This document shows positions 21,011 to 33,284 of a stretch of 64,000 bases of DNA, one piece after another. This DNA comes from Closterium sp. NIES-65. Lineage: Eukaryota > Streptophyta > Zygnematophyceae > Desmidiales > Closteriaceae. The first letter of the stretch is position 1, and every line of letters begins with the position of its first letter. Location of the stretch: assembly GCA_948144175.1 (NCBI GenBank), contig CANXME010002015.1:372001-436000 (forward strand), read 5' to 3'. The notes under the pieces were generated by a model, which did no database searches, had not been told where the DNA came from, and saw nothing but the letters and a program-made list of their open reading frames with translations. The position numbers and the translations under genes are program-made.

Positions 21011-22617
21011 TTCTACTTTCCCTTGCCCCTTCTCTGTGTTTACTCCTACTCTCTCTTATCCCTCTCACCCTCAAGTCCATAGAAGCTCTAATTCACGAAT
21101 CCAGCATGTCCCACGAAGGGGAACCGGATCTTCACTTTCCAACTCACTACCCGACAACGCTGCTCTCGAAGTTCGCCACCCATGTGTGGAAGCGGCACCG
21201 CATGTACTGGCGCATGCCCGACTACAACGGCGAGCGCCTCTTCTTCTCCTTTGTCATGAGCCTCCTCATTGGCGGCGTCTTCTTTGGCTCGGGAAAATTC
21301 ACGGGAGACGCCGCAGCAGATTGTGAGCGTCATGGGGGCACTCTACACTGCAGCTCTCTTCCTCGGGTGGAGCAATCTTGCAGCCATCCAGCCGATGCTT
21401 GCGGTGGAAAGGAGTATTTATTACCGAGAGCGCGGTGCCGGGATGTACAGTGCTATCCCATATGCACTCGCGCAAGGGGTGATTGAGCTACCGTACCTAC
21501 TGGTGCAAACGGTGGTGTACTCGCTATTAACATACTGCATGATCCGGTTTGAGTGGACGCCCGGGAAATTCATGTGGTACCTGCTGTTCCAGTTCCTGAC
21601 GCTGCTCTACTTCACGTGTTTCGGCATGATGGCGAGTGCCATCACGCCAGCTGAAGGGCTGGGAATGCTGTTCTCGGCCTTCATTTACTCCTTTTGGAAC
21701 CTTCTTTGTGGCTTCCTGCTGCCGCAACCAGTGAGTGCCGTGCTCGTTGCTCTCTGTTGTCGGTTCTCAAGTGGCAATCGAGCGAGATCACCATGGCATT
21801 CCCATAAAAGCATGCGCATGACATTCTGCTTTTGATTAAACTCAGAGGTGGCCCAACACATGTGGTTATGACAGTATCACTCCCAGCATGACCCCCCTCC
21901 TTGTGTCCTTACTTCTCCTCTATATCTTCCTTTTATTTTCCCATACAACCTTTCCTTCCCTCATACGTTCAACAAAAAATCCCTGTGTACTGGAAATGGT
22001 TGTATTGGATCAACCCTGTTGCATGGTCCCTGTATGGCCTTGCTGCCTCCCAGATAAGCCCGTTCGATAGAATTCGGTGTGCCACATTTTCAAAAGCTTC
22101 TTTCAAGGTAAACTTGGCTCTACCCCTGTCCCATCCCACAGGCCTCATAGTTTCATCACTAGCTCAATGTGTGTGGGCGTTAAGTACTTGGTTTTAATGC
22201 ACCTAAGTTGCATACAGTGAGTAATGGCTGTTCAACAAAGTCAATAGAAGTGTGCGGGCGTTTAGTACTTGGTTCTAGTCCACATGATCATATGCAGTGA
22301 GGAGCGTAGAAGAAATGCCCAGGGAAGCTCCCTGGGAGGCTCCCCAGTTTCCTGCTCCTGCCTGTTCTTTGTTCCGTCCCTAACTTCTCTACATGTTCCT
22401 CGTTTCATCTCTAGTTGTGTTACAGCTGGGAGATGTAACGACACTGGTGGTGAATCCACCAGGCATGCCAGCTCAAACGGTATCGCAGTTCATCCAGCTC
22501 TACTACGGCTTCTCCCATGACGGGCTGGGCTATGCCGCTACTGCCCTGCTCGGCTTCTCCTGCCTCTTCTATGTGTGCACCTACGCCCTCCGCAATCTCA
22601 ACTTCCAAATGCGATAG

Positions 22618-22733
22618 GTTGGGGAGTGATGAGATGGCAAGAATGGATAATATTATGTTCAGAAAACATGGTGGTTGACCTCAGATTGTTTTCTCTTCTT
22701 TTTTTCTTTATGTTCTCTCTCTTCTCTGATTTA
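22618..22733. other. ABCG 3' flank before element C
   Basis: 116 bases between the ABCG stop and the 5' LTR of C. The sequence is T-rich after position 22680 and probably 3' UTR; its continuation lies beyond the element from 36257. Confidence 0.5.
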
Positions 22734-23179
22734 TGTTGGAAACAATCGGTCCTAAAGCGCTTCTATCGTGTCAAAACACCAAGGCACAAGCGAAGCAAAT
22801 CATATCGAGGCACCAGCGAGTCAACCCTCGGAGGTTGAAGTAACCGCTGGAGGTTACGCGAAGGTCAAAGGTCAGCAACCTTTGACTTGACAAATACAGC
22901 GCGACAGCAAGGACACACAACTGACTCGATACTGAGCAGTTGCCCGAGTCGTCACTGTATCGAACCGCAACAGCAACAGTAAAGTAGATACAACCGTATC
23001 TCTTCGTGTTCCTTGTACTCTTATATAATCTTGTACCTCTTTGCTTTAATCAACTTACTTTGCCCTCACATACCAGCGCAAGGTGGTTCAGAATCTTCTC
23101 TTAAAACGCTTCCGCTATTACATCACTTTACCTAGAGTTTCATCCTACCAAAGATTCTAAGGGGCTTTTCAGCCCAACA
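22734..23179 (+). repeat. 5' LTR of element C and primer binding site
   Basis: A 446-bp LTR bounded by TGTTGGAAAC and GCCCAACA. Immediately downstream is TGGTATGAGAGCAG, an initiator-Met-type primer site with a change from the usual TGGTATCAGAGC. TATATAAT near 23027-23034 is a plausible TATA element. Confidence 0.9.
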
Positions 23180-23235
23180 TGGTATGAGAGCAGTTAGGGT
23201 AAAACTCTATTACTCCTTTGATTACACCAAGAGAC

Positions 23236-24200
23236 ATGTCTACCAGAAAGGAAAGAAGCTCCTCCAACGGCTCTCCTGGTACCACTCCTACTCCACCTCC
23301 TGCCTCTGGTCTACAGACAGAGGAAGGCACAACAACAAGACCAGCCGCTGGGTCTACTGAAACACCCACAAACCAAGGCGCGGGCTTCGATCAAAGCATG
23401 ATGGAGAAATTCTCTCCTTCATGTCCTTCTACGAGCAGCACCAGCAAGGAGTACCTGCGACATCAAACAACAGCAACAACAACAACAACGTGACGCCCAT
23501 GAGTCTCGATGGCTCATCCTACGCGCGCGGAAACCAGCAACAACAACCTACCTTCGCTCCGTACGAGCCCCAGCGCGGCTCCGTCAGCTTCATGCCACAA
23601 CCACAACCTGCACCGGGACAAGAAAGAGCGTTGGACGCACTACAAGTTCAGTCGCAGTTCGCGCACATCTTAAAACTGCAAACGACAAAACCCTTCGACG
23701 GGAAGGACTTCTTTACCTGGTCATTCGAATTCGAGCTGATGATGGAAGGAGCGCAAATTCTTGGCTTCTTTGACGGGTCCCTGCCATACCCAACAAACGG
23801 CACACAGTATGAGAAGCAGCAGTACACCTATCAATCAATGATGGCGTACACGATACTACTGAGGAACATCACACCGACTCAACAGCAGAACATAAGGACT
23901 TACCGAGGATATGGCAACTCTGCGGAGCTCGCGTACAACCACTTGAAGAACTTGTATCAAGCAACAGACAGCGTAAACCAAAGTCGGTTAATGGCGCAGT
24001 TGACAACAATCGAGATGAAACTAGGCGAGAAAGGAATGGCGTATATCAGTCGCTGCCGCGAGCTGCGCGACAAGCTTCTTCGATGTGGAGGATCGATTTC
24101 AGAAGACGCCTTCGTCACGGTTGTCATCGCGGTCTTGGTCCTCACTGGCGCTCCACTCGCGCCATACTACGAGCACGCGGGAGAATCTCCGAAGCAGCAC
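23236..24200 (+). pseudogene. Element C: gag, frameshifted
   Basis: Starts MSTRKERSSSNGSPG. Near 23407 the reading shifts to another frame that carries the conserved gag core: PFDGKDFFTWSFEFELMM, TYQSMMAYTILLRNITP, NHLKNLYQATDSVNQSRLMA and ISRCRELRDKLL, the copia gag pattern. A second shift near 24180 moves to the frame holding the nucleocapsid. The product would form the particle shell; this copy cannot express it in one piece. Confidence 0.85.
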
Positions 24201-26050
24201 TCTACGCCGAAATCCATGCTGAACAGCAAAACATGGACCTGCAAGAAGAACGACACAAGAAAAAGGGATCAGTACCCGAATTCGCGTTCCACACTCAGCG
24301 ACGCTACAACTACAACAACAACAACCGGCAGCAACAACCGAAGCCAGTACCTCCGTTCTGCCACATCTGCAAGACTTCAGGGCATCCTCCTACTCACTGC
24401 CCGAATCGACAACAGTCAACATCACCGCAACGCCAATTTCGTCCTTCAAGCAGTCAAGTTGCCTCAACACAAGCAAGTCCGATAACCTCGGTACATGTGT
24501 CAACAACATCGACAAGACAACCTGCAAAAGAAGAAAGAAACATCGTCAGCTGCATGGCAAGGCTAAACGACTCCTGCGCAACTGAGTCACCACCACATTA
24601 CTCACCAGAAGAACAACTCGACAACAGCACGCCTCGCCGCGAGTCACTTCAACCGAACCCGACGTACGCCGCCATCGCTCAAAGCGAGCCGTCCGGAAAA
24701 GACACATGGTTCTTGGACAGTTGTTGCGGACAGCACATGTGCTCCTCGGGACGCTTCGTTCAGCGCGAGCACCGACTTCAACGAGAGGTCGTCATCACAG
24801 TCGCCAACAACCAAAACCTGCGCACACGACGACAAGGAATTGTGCAACTTCAGTCACGAGAGACAAATGTCATACTACAAATGTCAAAGGTACTAATCGC
24901 GGAGGGACTCGGCTACAACTTACTAAGTGTCAGTCAGTTGATGGCGAAAGGCATACACCTGGAAGCCGACAGTACCACCCAGGAGTTCAAGTTGTACCAT
25001 GGGAAGGGCGGCCTCTACATCGGAAAGGCCTGAAGAACAATGTCTTCGTCCTCGACTTCGTCCCAGACCTGGGCACCGCAGACAGCGACGCCATCGTGAA
25101 CTTCGCCGACTGGACACACCCTCCAGATCTTGATCCAGACTTCAGTCCGGAAGGCTTTTGGTATTCACATACCATTCCTCAAGCAGAACGAACACGCGCG
25201 CTAGTAACAATTCAACATTCGGCAGCAGCAGAGACAACATTGGCAGCAGCAGAGACAACATCGGCAGCAGCAGAGACAACATCGGCAGCAGCAGAAACAA
25301 CATCGGCAGCAGCAGAAACAACATCGGCAGCAGCAGAAACAACATCGACAGCAGCAGGAACAACAAGAGCAGCAGCAACAACGACACCAGTCCTCGTCGA
25401 TGAAACACCGCCAACACCAGCACAACAGCTCCACCCAGCACCACAAGAAGTTCATCGTAGCGCCAACTTCATCGCCAGCTTTTACTCCAACTCCGATGTG
25501 TACCGACGATCACCCGGGCATCGCGCCGACGAAAGTACCTGGCACGCAAGAATGGGACACGCAAGCAACACTGTCTTAAACAACACCATAAGAGCAGGAG
25601 TCCTTGACAAGGACTCGTTACTACTACTCGACGGAAGAGAACTTCAACGAGCACGAGGATCATGCCTCACCTGCCCCGAAGCCGACTTACCACATCGGCC
25701 GTTCGCTCCTCGTCACAACCCGAGCGCACCCGCGTACGCACCACTCGAAAAGGTGTACAGCGACATCCTGTACAATCAGGAGCCAGGACAAGTAATCAAC
25801 AACTACACAATCACCTTCATCGACGCCGCCACTCGCTACGTCTGGCACCTAAACCTACCCAGCCGCGACATGGCCCTCGCAGCGTTCACTGCCTGGCTAC
25901 CAGTAGCAGAGAGAGAGTCGGGCGTAAAGCTGAAAAGCTACCAGTCAGACGGAGGAGGAGAATACACCTCTCAACGCTTCAAGCAGTACCTGGCGGAAAG
26001 AGGCATCAAGCAGCTCCTCTCCCTTCCCTATGCCCATCAACAGCAAGGCG
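24180..26050 (+). pseudogene. Element C: nucleocapsid, protease and N-terminal integrase
   Basis: Zinc knuckle CHICKTSGHPPTHC near 24360; protease active site reads FLDSCCGQHM where DSG is expected, so the catalytic loop is probably dead; NLLSVSQLMAKG follows. A frame change near 25025 leads to TWHARMGHAS, SCLTCPEADLPHRPF and the integrase core, with YSDI and YQSDGGGEYTSQRFK. The piece ends in AHQQQGV, cut by the insertion of B at 26051. Confidence 0.85.
25217..25365 (+). repeat. 21-bp coding minisatellite in element C
   Basis: About seven copies of GGCAGCAGCAGAGACAACATC encode a repeated SAAAETT heptapeptide between the protease and the GAG-pre-integrase block. In-frame length variation here would be tolerated. 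Confidence 0.85.
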
Positions 26051-26178
26051 TGTTGAACAACGAATGAATGAACTAACAGTGAAATGAGTACAAGTAGGAA
26101 ACCCTAGAATTGTGTACCCCCTATAGGCTAACCCACTGAAGCCTAAACAACTACAACATATATATATAATGTTTGACA
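26051..26178 (-). repeat. 3' LTR of element B
   Basis: 128 bp, starting TGTCAAACATTATATATA and ending GTTCAACA on the minus strand; identical to 33301-33428. Confidence 0.95.
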
Positions 26179-26394
26179 CACCCCCAAAGGCGAAGTGGGG
26201 GAGAACTAGGGGTCCCAAGACCAATCAAGTAAAGCAAAGCAAAGCAAGCTCAGGGTGGATCACAAAGTCACCACACATTCCGAGCACAAGTTCAAGGCCA
26301 CAAGGCCAGTTCAAATGCAGCAGTACACACATATATATATATAGAACTAGACAAGCAAGAGCAGCAATATATATATGCAGCAGTACAAAGAAGG
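26179..26394 (-). other. Element B: 3' untranslated region and polypurine tract
   Basis: Adjacent to the LTR the minus strand reads GGGGGTG, the polypurine tract that primes plus-strand DNA. The rest, with TATATA repeats and GTGGTGACTTTGTGATCC, is shared with D, E and G and may hold packaging or 3'-end signals. That role is inference. Confidence 0.7.
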
Positions 26395-29300
26395 TCAGGA
26401 GGAGAGCAAGTGAGGCAAGACAGACACAAGACCCAGCTGGGTACAGAAGCGCTGATGATCACAAGGCGGAAGTGCCTTGGTGAAGACATCAGCAGTGTTG
26501 GCCTCAGAGGCCACGTACGCAAGTCGCAACTGACCACGCTGCTGTAGCTCACGAGCAAGGAAGTAGCGAAGAGCAATGTGCTTTGTTCTGTGCTCCAGTC
26601 TCTGCTCTCGACACAAGGCCAGCATGGCCTTGTTGTCTACGTACAGAACTGGAGGAGAACGAGGCGGCTCTCCAAGTTCGGTCAGCAGGTAGGTGAGCCA
26701 GCGAAGCTCCTGAGCAGCCATGGCCCCTGCGTAGATCTCAGCCTCACAACTGGAGCCAAGAACAGAAGACGAGCGAGTAGCCCGCCACGAAACAGAGCCG
26801 GAACCAAGGCTGAAGGTGTAACCCTGTGACGACCGCTGCGTAGCCTGGTCGTCAGCCCAAGAAGCGGCAGCGTGCCCAGTGAGGACCACTGGACTCCGCC
26901 CTCCAAGCACTAGCCCCATGCCCGACGTACTGCACAAGTAGCGCAACACCCTCTTCGCTGCAGCCATGTGCTCTGGCCGGTGTCTCCCAGGAGCAACATA
27001 GCGTGCAAGAATGCTAAGAGGGTATGCAAGGTCAGGTCGTGTGCAGGTCATCAGGTACATGAGGCAGCCGACAAGCTCTGGATACGGGCCACTCGACTCT
27101 ACGGATTCATCCGAAGGCAGAGCTGAGAGTGAGTGGCGAGTAGGCAGAGGAGTGGCCTGAGGCGAGGAGTACGTGAAGCCGAAGCGCTGAAGGACCTGCT
27201 GCACCATGTGTGACTGAGTCAGGGTAATGGTGCGGCGTGCTCTGTCCCGGGTGATCTGCAAGCCAAGATAGCTGCGCATTTCACCTAGGTCAGTGCACGT
27301 GTGTCTCTTCTGCAGCTCGGACTTCACGTAGGCGAGTCCAGCAGTGTCAGCTGTGGCAAAGACCAAGTCGTCGACGTACACGAGGATGTAGAACGGCGGC
27401 AGAGAGGTGTCGGTGCGCAGAAACAACAACGGGTCAGCAGTAGAAGGAGCAAACCCAAGAGCCGCAAGCGTAGTCCTCAGTGTGTCGTGCCACTCACGTG
27501 GCGCCTGGCGGAGGCCGTAGACTGGACGCCGGAGACTCCATAGGGTACCAGGAGGGAAAGACCTAGTGAAGCCAGGTGGGCGGCGCAGCCAGATCTCCTC
27601 GTGCAGGCTGCCCTGCAAGAAAGCTGTGCTGAAGTCAAGAGAGTGCAGCTCGTAGTCCCGGTGAGCAGCAACGTGCAGCAGTACCCGAAGAGTGGTCATC
27701 TTCGGGGTGGGGGAGAAGGTCTGAAAGTAGTCAACTCCCAGCCGCTGACTGAAGCCACGAGCCACGTACCGTGCCTTGAAGACAGGCGGAGAACCCGGCG
27801 GCCGCTTCACCCTGAAGATCCACATGCCACTGACGATGTTCGCCCCAGGAGGGGGGACACCGTCAACGTAGGTGCCTGTGGACTTCTAGGAAGCCATCTC
27901 TGCATCCATAGCTGCCTGCCACTGAGAGGAGTAGGGACCCTCTATCGCCTCCGCGTAAGAGCGCGGAGTCGGGATGTCAAGTGCATCCGGGTCTCCCTCA
28001 GGGGCTAGCAGTACAGACGCGAGATGAGGTGAAGCGGCGGCCAGACACTGGAATTCCTCCTGCCTGTCCTCAAGGACGTCCGTGCCAAGGGCACACGCAC
28101 CCCCGACGGACAGAGGACAGACAGACGCAGACTCAGCGACAAGACTAGCAGCGTAGTCTAGACGACAGTGAGCAGCAAAGTCGACGAGCTTAGCAACTAG
28201 GGCAGACGCCGCAGAAGACTCGAAGGAAGGGTCACTGACGGCAGTAGAAAGGAGACGCGTGACAGTAGGACTGGCAGCACGAAGAGAGTCCGACGCAGGG
28301 TCGGCAAGAGTAGGAAGAGAGGACGCAGGAGGAGAAGGCAAAGGAGCACGCAGAGGAGCAGTAGACGGACGCAGTGACATCCGGTGCGTGCCAGGGGCAG
28401 GAGGAGGACGCAGACGCGAACTACGAGCACTAGTGCTAGCAGGACGGACAGGCGACGCAGGGCGAGACGCAGACTCACGACGCTCAGTAAGACCGCCAGT
28501 AGGACCAGAGTAAGGAGAAGGAGCAGGTAGTGGGGAGGCCGGCTGCCACTGCAGCTGTGACTGGACAGGCTGAGCACACACTAAAGGAGGGGGGGGACCA
28601 GGAGGAGGCGAGAGACCAAGAACCTGCTGAAGGAGCGGAACGAAGAACGGCTGAGGGCACGTGGCGACTCCAGACACAGCAGGGACAGCACCAGTGCCCC
28701 CAGCGGCAGTACCAACGCCCGAGTCCGCAGCACCAGCAGGGACTCCAACACCAGGGTCCACAGCACCAGTCGCAGCTCCAACACCCGGGTCCGCAGCACC
28801 AGCAGCAGCTCCAACGCCCGGGTCCGCAGCACCAGCAGCAGCTCCAACGCCCGGGTCCGCAGCACCAGCAGCAGCCCCAACGCCCGGGTCCTCAGCACTA
28901 GCAGCAGCTCCAACGCCCGGGTCCGCAGCACCAGCAGCAGCTCCAACGCCCGGGTCCGCAGCACCAGTAGCAGCTCCAACGCCCGGGTCCGCAGCACCAG
29001 CAGCAGCCCCAACGCCCGGGTCCTCAGCACGAGCAGCAGCTCCAACGCCTGGGTCCGCAGCACCAGCAGCAGCTCCAACGCCCGGGTCCGCAGCACCAGT
29101 AGCAGCAGGGTCCGTGAGACGAGGCGCGCCACTCCGAAGTGTGCAACGGCGCTCGTACCACTCACGGATCCGCTCACGAGAGGGGAGCTCCCGACTAGGA
29201 GGAGAAGTACCAGCACCAGTCTCCGTAGCGCGCCTGGTCCCAGAGGTACCTCTCCTGAGGCTGCAGTACTGTAAGTACCACTCACGCAACTGCTCCGAGG

Positions 29301-32300
29301 AGAGGTCTCGTCCAGGTGTAGGACCCCCTAGCCCAGCACCGCCAGAGTCAGAACTCTCAGACCCAGCACCCCTAGGCTCAGCACCCCCAGTCACCGCACC
29401 CCTAGGCTCAGCACCCCCAGGCACAGCACCCCCAGGCTCAGCACCCCCAGTGTCCGCACCCCCAGGCTCAGCACCCCCAGAGTCCGCACCCCCAGGCTCA
29501 GCACCCCCAGCGTCCGCACCCCCAGGCTCAGCACCCCAAGCAGGACGAGAGTCGACAGCAACCTCAACAGGCTCGACCGGGTCTACCTGAGACACACCTG
29601 AGGGAGCGGCACCCTGAGGGGGGAGGGGGTCTACGACAGCAGCACCTGGCGCGAGGAAGAGAGGCGGGGGTGGGAGTGGGGCAGTGCGGTAGGGGAAGAG
29701 GCGGTAGTAGGGGACACACTCGTCAAAACTGACGTCCTGAGAGGGCAAGACCCGGCGCGATTTGGCGTGGTAAAACTGCCAACCAGGCGCGTCCGGAACA
29801 AAGCCGAGGAAGACGCAGGGAACAGCACGAGAGGAGAGCTTGTCCGCGGACGAATCGCGGACAAAAGCTCGAGATCCCCAGACCCGGAAACGCGACGCAT
29901 CGCCAACCTCCCCCGTCCACAGCAGTGTGGGCGAGGTCTCCGGCAAGGAGACACGGGGCCAAAGGTTGAGCTGATGCGCAGCGTACAGGACCGCAAACCG
30001 CCACAGAAAGTGGGGGGCAGCCGCATGGATCAAGGAGGTACGAGCGACCTCCATGACCAGGCCAATGCGGCGCTCCGCAACCCCATTCTGCTCTGGAGAG
30101 GCCGGAAGCGTGAACGACTGCTCAATGGCGTGCTCAGCACAGTAGGCTGCCAAGAGGTCGGAGGAGAACTCACCACCTCTGTCAGAGTGCAAGCGCAGGA
30201 CAGGAAAGTCCGAGCAGAAACGCTCGCTGAGCTGGAGACGAGCTCTGCGGATCCAAGGGATCAAAACATCAGGGAACTCACCCTTGGTGCGCAAGGGGAA
30301 GACCGTGGTGTAGCGCGAGTAGTCTTCAACAACGATCAGGAAGTACCTCTCCTGACCCTGACCACGGACGCGGGCTGGGCCCCACACGTCCATGTGGAGC
30401 GTCTGCAAAGGAGCAGTCGTTGGGGGAAACGAGGAGGAGTGAGGAGCGGCGCGCTGCCGCCCCTCGACACAGGGGAGGCAGGGAGGCGCAGGCGAGGGTG
30501 GGAGAGGAGGGAGGACCCTGGGAAGACCAGAGACAAGGTACCGGGAGTGCATGGCACGAAGGCGCTGCACAGACGGGTGGCCAAGTCGGTGGTGCCAGAG
30601 GACAGTCTCGTGCGCTAGAGAGCGACACGAGCAGGGGGCAGACAGATGACCTGACGCGGACGCAAACGCAGACGCAAACGCAGCGATCTGAGGGGAAGCA
30701 GTAGTCAGTGTGTACAAGTCCGACCCCGGCTGCCGGGTGAAGGTAGCCAAGTGGCGGCCCGTACGAGCACACGTGCAGTGTGTCACACGCTCGTAGGCAG
30801 GGGTGAACTGGTGAACACCCCCGTCCTGGAGAGCACAACCTGCCACCAAGTTCGTGGAGAACGAGGGGAGGTGGAGACCTGACAGTGTGCCCGACGGGAC
30901 CGCAGGACAGGGAAGGACAGTGGAGGAGGTCGCAATGACCGGACCCCCAGAGGGGTCAGCAAGGGAGACAGCAACTGGCCGAGCAAGGGACTCAAGGGCA
31001 GTGCGGTCGCAAAAGAAACAGCGAGAGGCACCTGAATCCAGAGTGAAGGTGTGCAGTGCTACAGTCGACACAGTACCAGGGGGGGGAGACACGCGCGCAC
31101 CTAGAGCAGCAGCCTCACCAGCACCTGGGGTAGCAGACACGTGGGTACCTGGAGCAGCAGACGCACTAGTCCTAATGCCCGGGTCGGGCGGGACACTCAG
31201 GTACTCAGAACCCTCTCCACTAGTAGACATCAGATACATGGCAGAGAGAATAGCATCAAAGTTTAGAGCATAGATATCAATCCCCTTCTTCAGGAGATCA
31301 AGACAGCGGGGCAGCTCAGTGGCCTGAGGGAACTGAACACGCCAAGCGTCGCTCAGACGAGCAAAGCAACGCTGTGTGGCGTGCGGTCCCCCACACGGCT
31401 GGCCAGTGCGGTCACCAGTGCGAATGACGTACGTGCAGCTAAGGCCACCCCCCCCCCCCTGCTGAGAGTACCACTCACGGACCTCCTGGGGCGAGGGAGT
31501 GTGCTGTTGTCCCTGGCCACCGCCAGTGCCTCCACGACCACCACCCCCGCCACCACCTCCTCGACCACCCCAACCCCTGCCTCCGCCTCGTCCACCGCCA
31601 CCCCCACTACCTCCTCCGCCCCGGCCACCTCCCCCGCCGCTGCCGCCACCCCCACCACCGCTGCCCCCTCCCCCACCCGCGCCACCCCCCCCGCCACCAC
31701 CTCCCCCACCACCGCCCCCCCCGCTGTCACCGCTACCGCCCTTGCCCCCTTTGCCCTTGCCGCTGCGGCGTCCACTCGTAGCAGACGCAGTCCCGACCTT
31801 CTCAGCACCAAGGAGGTCGACAGCAGCAGCAGAGGCGACAGAGGGAAGAAGGGGGGAGGGAGAACACCCCTCAAAGAACGGGGTACGGGGGTCACCGCGA
31901 GAGGCACCTACAGCTACTATGCTAGTCTCGGCTGCAAGGAGTTCCTTCTCGAGGAGGGTAATGGTGAGCTCGGTGGGGCAGCGAGCGAGGAAGTGGTCCC
32001 TGACTGAGCGCAGCGAGTCAGGGAGGCGCGTGACTAGGTGGTAGAGAGTGAGCCAGAGCGGGGGTGGGTTCGTGGCGAGGAACTTATCAGGCATAGCGGC
32101 GCGGAAGCGAGCCTCACTAGTGCGGAGGTGGGTAATGAGGTCAGCGACAGTGTGAAAGGAAGCTAAGTCGGGGAACAGGTAGGGAAGAGAGAGATGGCCT
32201 AGAGCAGCAGAGGCCGGTGAGGAGTAGCGGGCAACGACAGCAGTGTACAGTGCCTGTGCAGTCTTGTGCTGCCCAAAGTGGTCGCGCTCATCTATCGGCA

Positions 32301-32529
32301 GAGAGTTGCGAATAGCGAAGCGAGCATGGGCGTCACGAGTCTGCCACTGTAAGCGAGCAGTGCTGTCGGTAGTAGCAGCAGGAGCAGTAGCGTGGCCTAG
32401 GGCGTGATCGTACAGCGAGATGTCTTCCTTGGCAGTGAGCTGTAGGAAGAGGTGTAGGTCATCAAGCCAGGTGTCGAATTTCACTGGGCGGCCCTCAGCA
32501 TCGAAGGCTAGCACAGGAGGGCTAGCCAT
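26395..32529 (-). CDS. Element B: gag-pol polyprotein with one in-frame stop
   Basis: Starts at MASPPVLAFDAEG and reads about 2044 codons to VLPHLLSS. Order: copia-type gag (1-230), Gly-rich tract (~265-335), Cys/His segment TGQPCGGPHATQRCFARL (~370), protease LDSGASRCFF (~497), GAG-pre-integrase LWHHRLGHPS, integrase with DVWGP, LHSDRGGEF and QNGVAER, hinge with GGAEP and AADPGVGA repeats, RT with YVDD (~1718), RNase H. The only break is TAG at 27886-27888 (codon 1548), where D has TGG. E and D read through normally here, so it is a lesion rather than a programmed stop. Confidence 0.93.
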
Positions 32530-32539
32530 GGTAGCAGCA

Positions 32540-33284
32540 GTAGTAAAAGCAGTAGGAGCAGTAGGGTAGGTAGGGCGGCGCGGCTCGGTACAGGTAGGGC
32601 GGCGCGGCTCGGTATAGGTAGGGCGGCGCGGCTCGGATCGGGCGGCGCGGCTCGGTTCGGGCGGCTCGGTTCCGTTAGGGCCGGGTTGTTCGGTGCGGGC
32701 GGCGCGGTCTGGGAGGGGCCGTTCGAGGCGGCTAAGGGTGAGCGCGGGGAGCGGGTGGGGTGAGGGACGGGGCCGACGCGGGCCGAAAGGGGTAGGGATG
32801 GGGCCGACGCGGGCTGATAGGGGTAGGGATGGGGCCGACGCGGGCTGTTAGGGGTAGGGACGGGGCCGATGCGGGCCTTTAGGGGTAGGGACGGGGGCCG
32901 ACGTGGGCCTCTAGGGGTAGGATCGGGGCCGTCGCGGGCCTCTAGGGGTAGGGACGGGGCCGTCGCGGGCCTCTAGGGGTAAGGACGGGGCCGTCGCGGG
33001 CCTCTAGGGGTAGGCTCGGGGCCGACGCGGGCCTCTAGGGGTAGGCTCGGGGCCGATTCGGGGGCCTCTAGGGTAGGCGCGGGGCCGACGCGGGCCTCTA
33101 GGGGACGAGCTCGGGGCCGGCGCGGGCCGTTAGGGTTAGGCGCGGGGCCGATTCGGGGCCTCTAGGTGCAACAGCGCGGGGCCTACAGGGCCTCTAGAGG
33201 CGTGAACGCCCAGGCGCCCTAGGGTAGGTAGGAAGATAGGCAGGTAGGTGGTGGTGGGCCCTTAGAAAAAACGGTCCTAGGAAG
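32540..33284 (-). repeat. Element B: GC-rich leader minisatellite
   Basis: Repeats of a ~31-bp unit related to GGGGCCGTCGCGGGCCTCTA with AGGGGTAGGGAC lie between primer site and gag; a shorter GGGCGGCGCGGCTCGG repeat lies next to gag. It is presumably untranslated and strongly structured in RNA. Confidence 0.8.

Larger units (their letters stand above)
8448..22617 (+). pseudogene. Full-length ABCG (PDR-type) transporter, probably a pseudogene
   Basis: The order is NBD1-TMD1-NBD2-TMD2, the reverse orientation typical of plant pleiotropic-drug-resistance ABCG pumps, spread over about 16 exons with mostly GT-AG introns. Such proteins export terpenoids, hormones or wall precursors across the plasma membrane using ATP. 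Lesions seen: about 100 N-terminal residues missing beside LTR A; loss of the rest of NBD1 and its linker near 10930-10972; frameshifts near 11722, 16303 and 21303; a 7-bp duplication at 18651-18664; no AG acceptor before 21979. Assembly indels could explain single frameshifts but hardly all. Partial exon copies lie in several introns. Confidence 0.85.
20344..22617 (+). pseudogene. ABCG: second transmembrane domain and stop
   Basis: Exon 20344-20477 (IPGVPPIQPGANPAAWMLEV) is followed by one at about 21076-21730 with DLHFPTHYPTTLLSK, YWRMPDYNGERLF, then a frame change near 21303, then MGALYTAALFLGWSN, VERSIYYRERGAGMYS and SFWNLLCGFLLPQP. Piece 21979-22107 (IPVYWKWLYWINPVAWSLYG) has no AG acceptor before it. 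The last exon, 22426-22617, ends NLNFQMR and TAG, the usual PDR C-terminus. The splice phase into the exon at 21076 is also unresolved. Confidence 0.8.

Noticed and set aside
27886-27888. In-frame TAG in element B as a programmed readthrough site
   Set aside because: D and E have sense codons there, it lies between hinge and RT rather than at a gag-pol border, and it is a single C-to-T change at a CAG.
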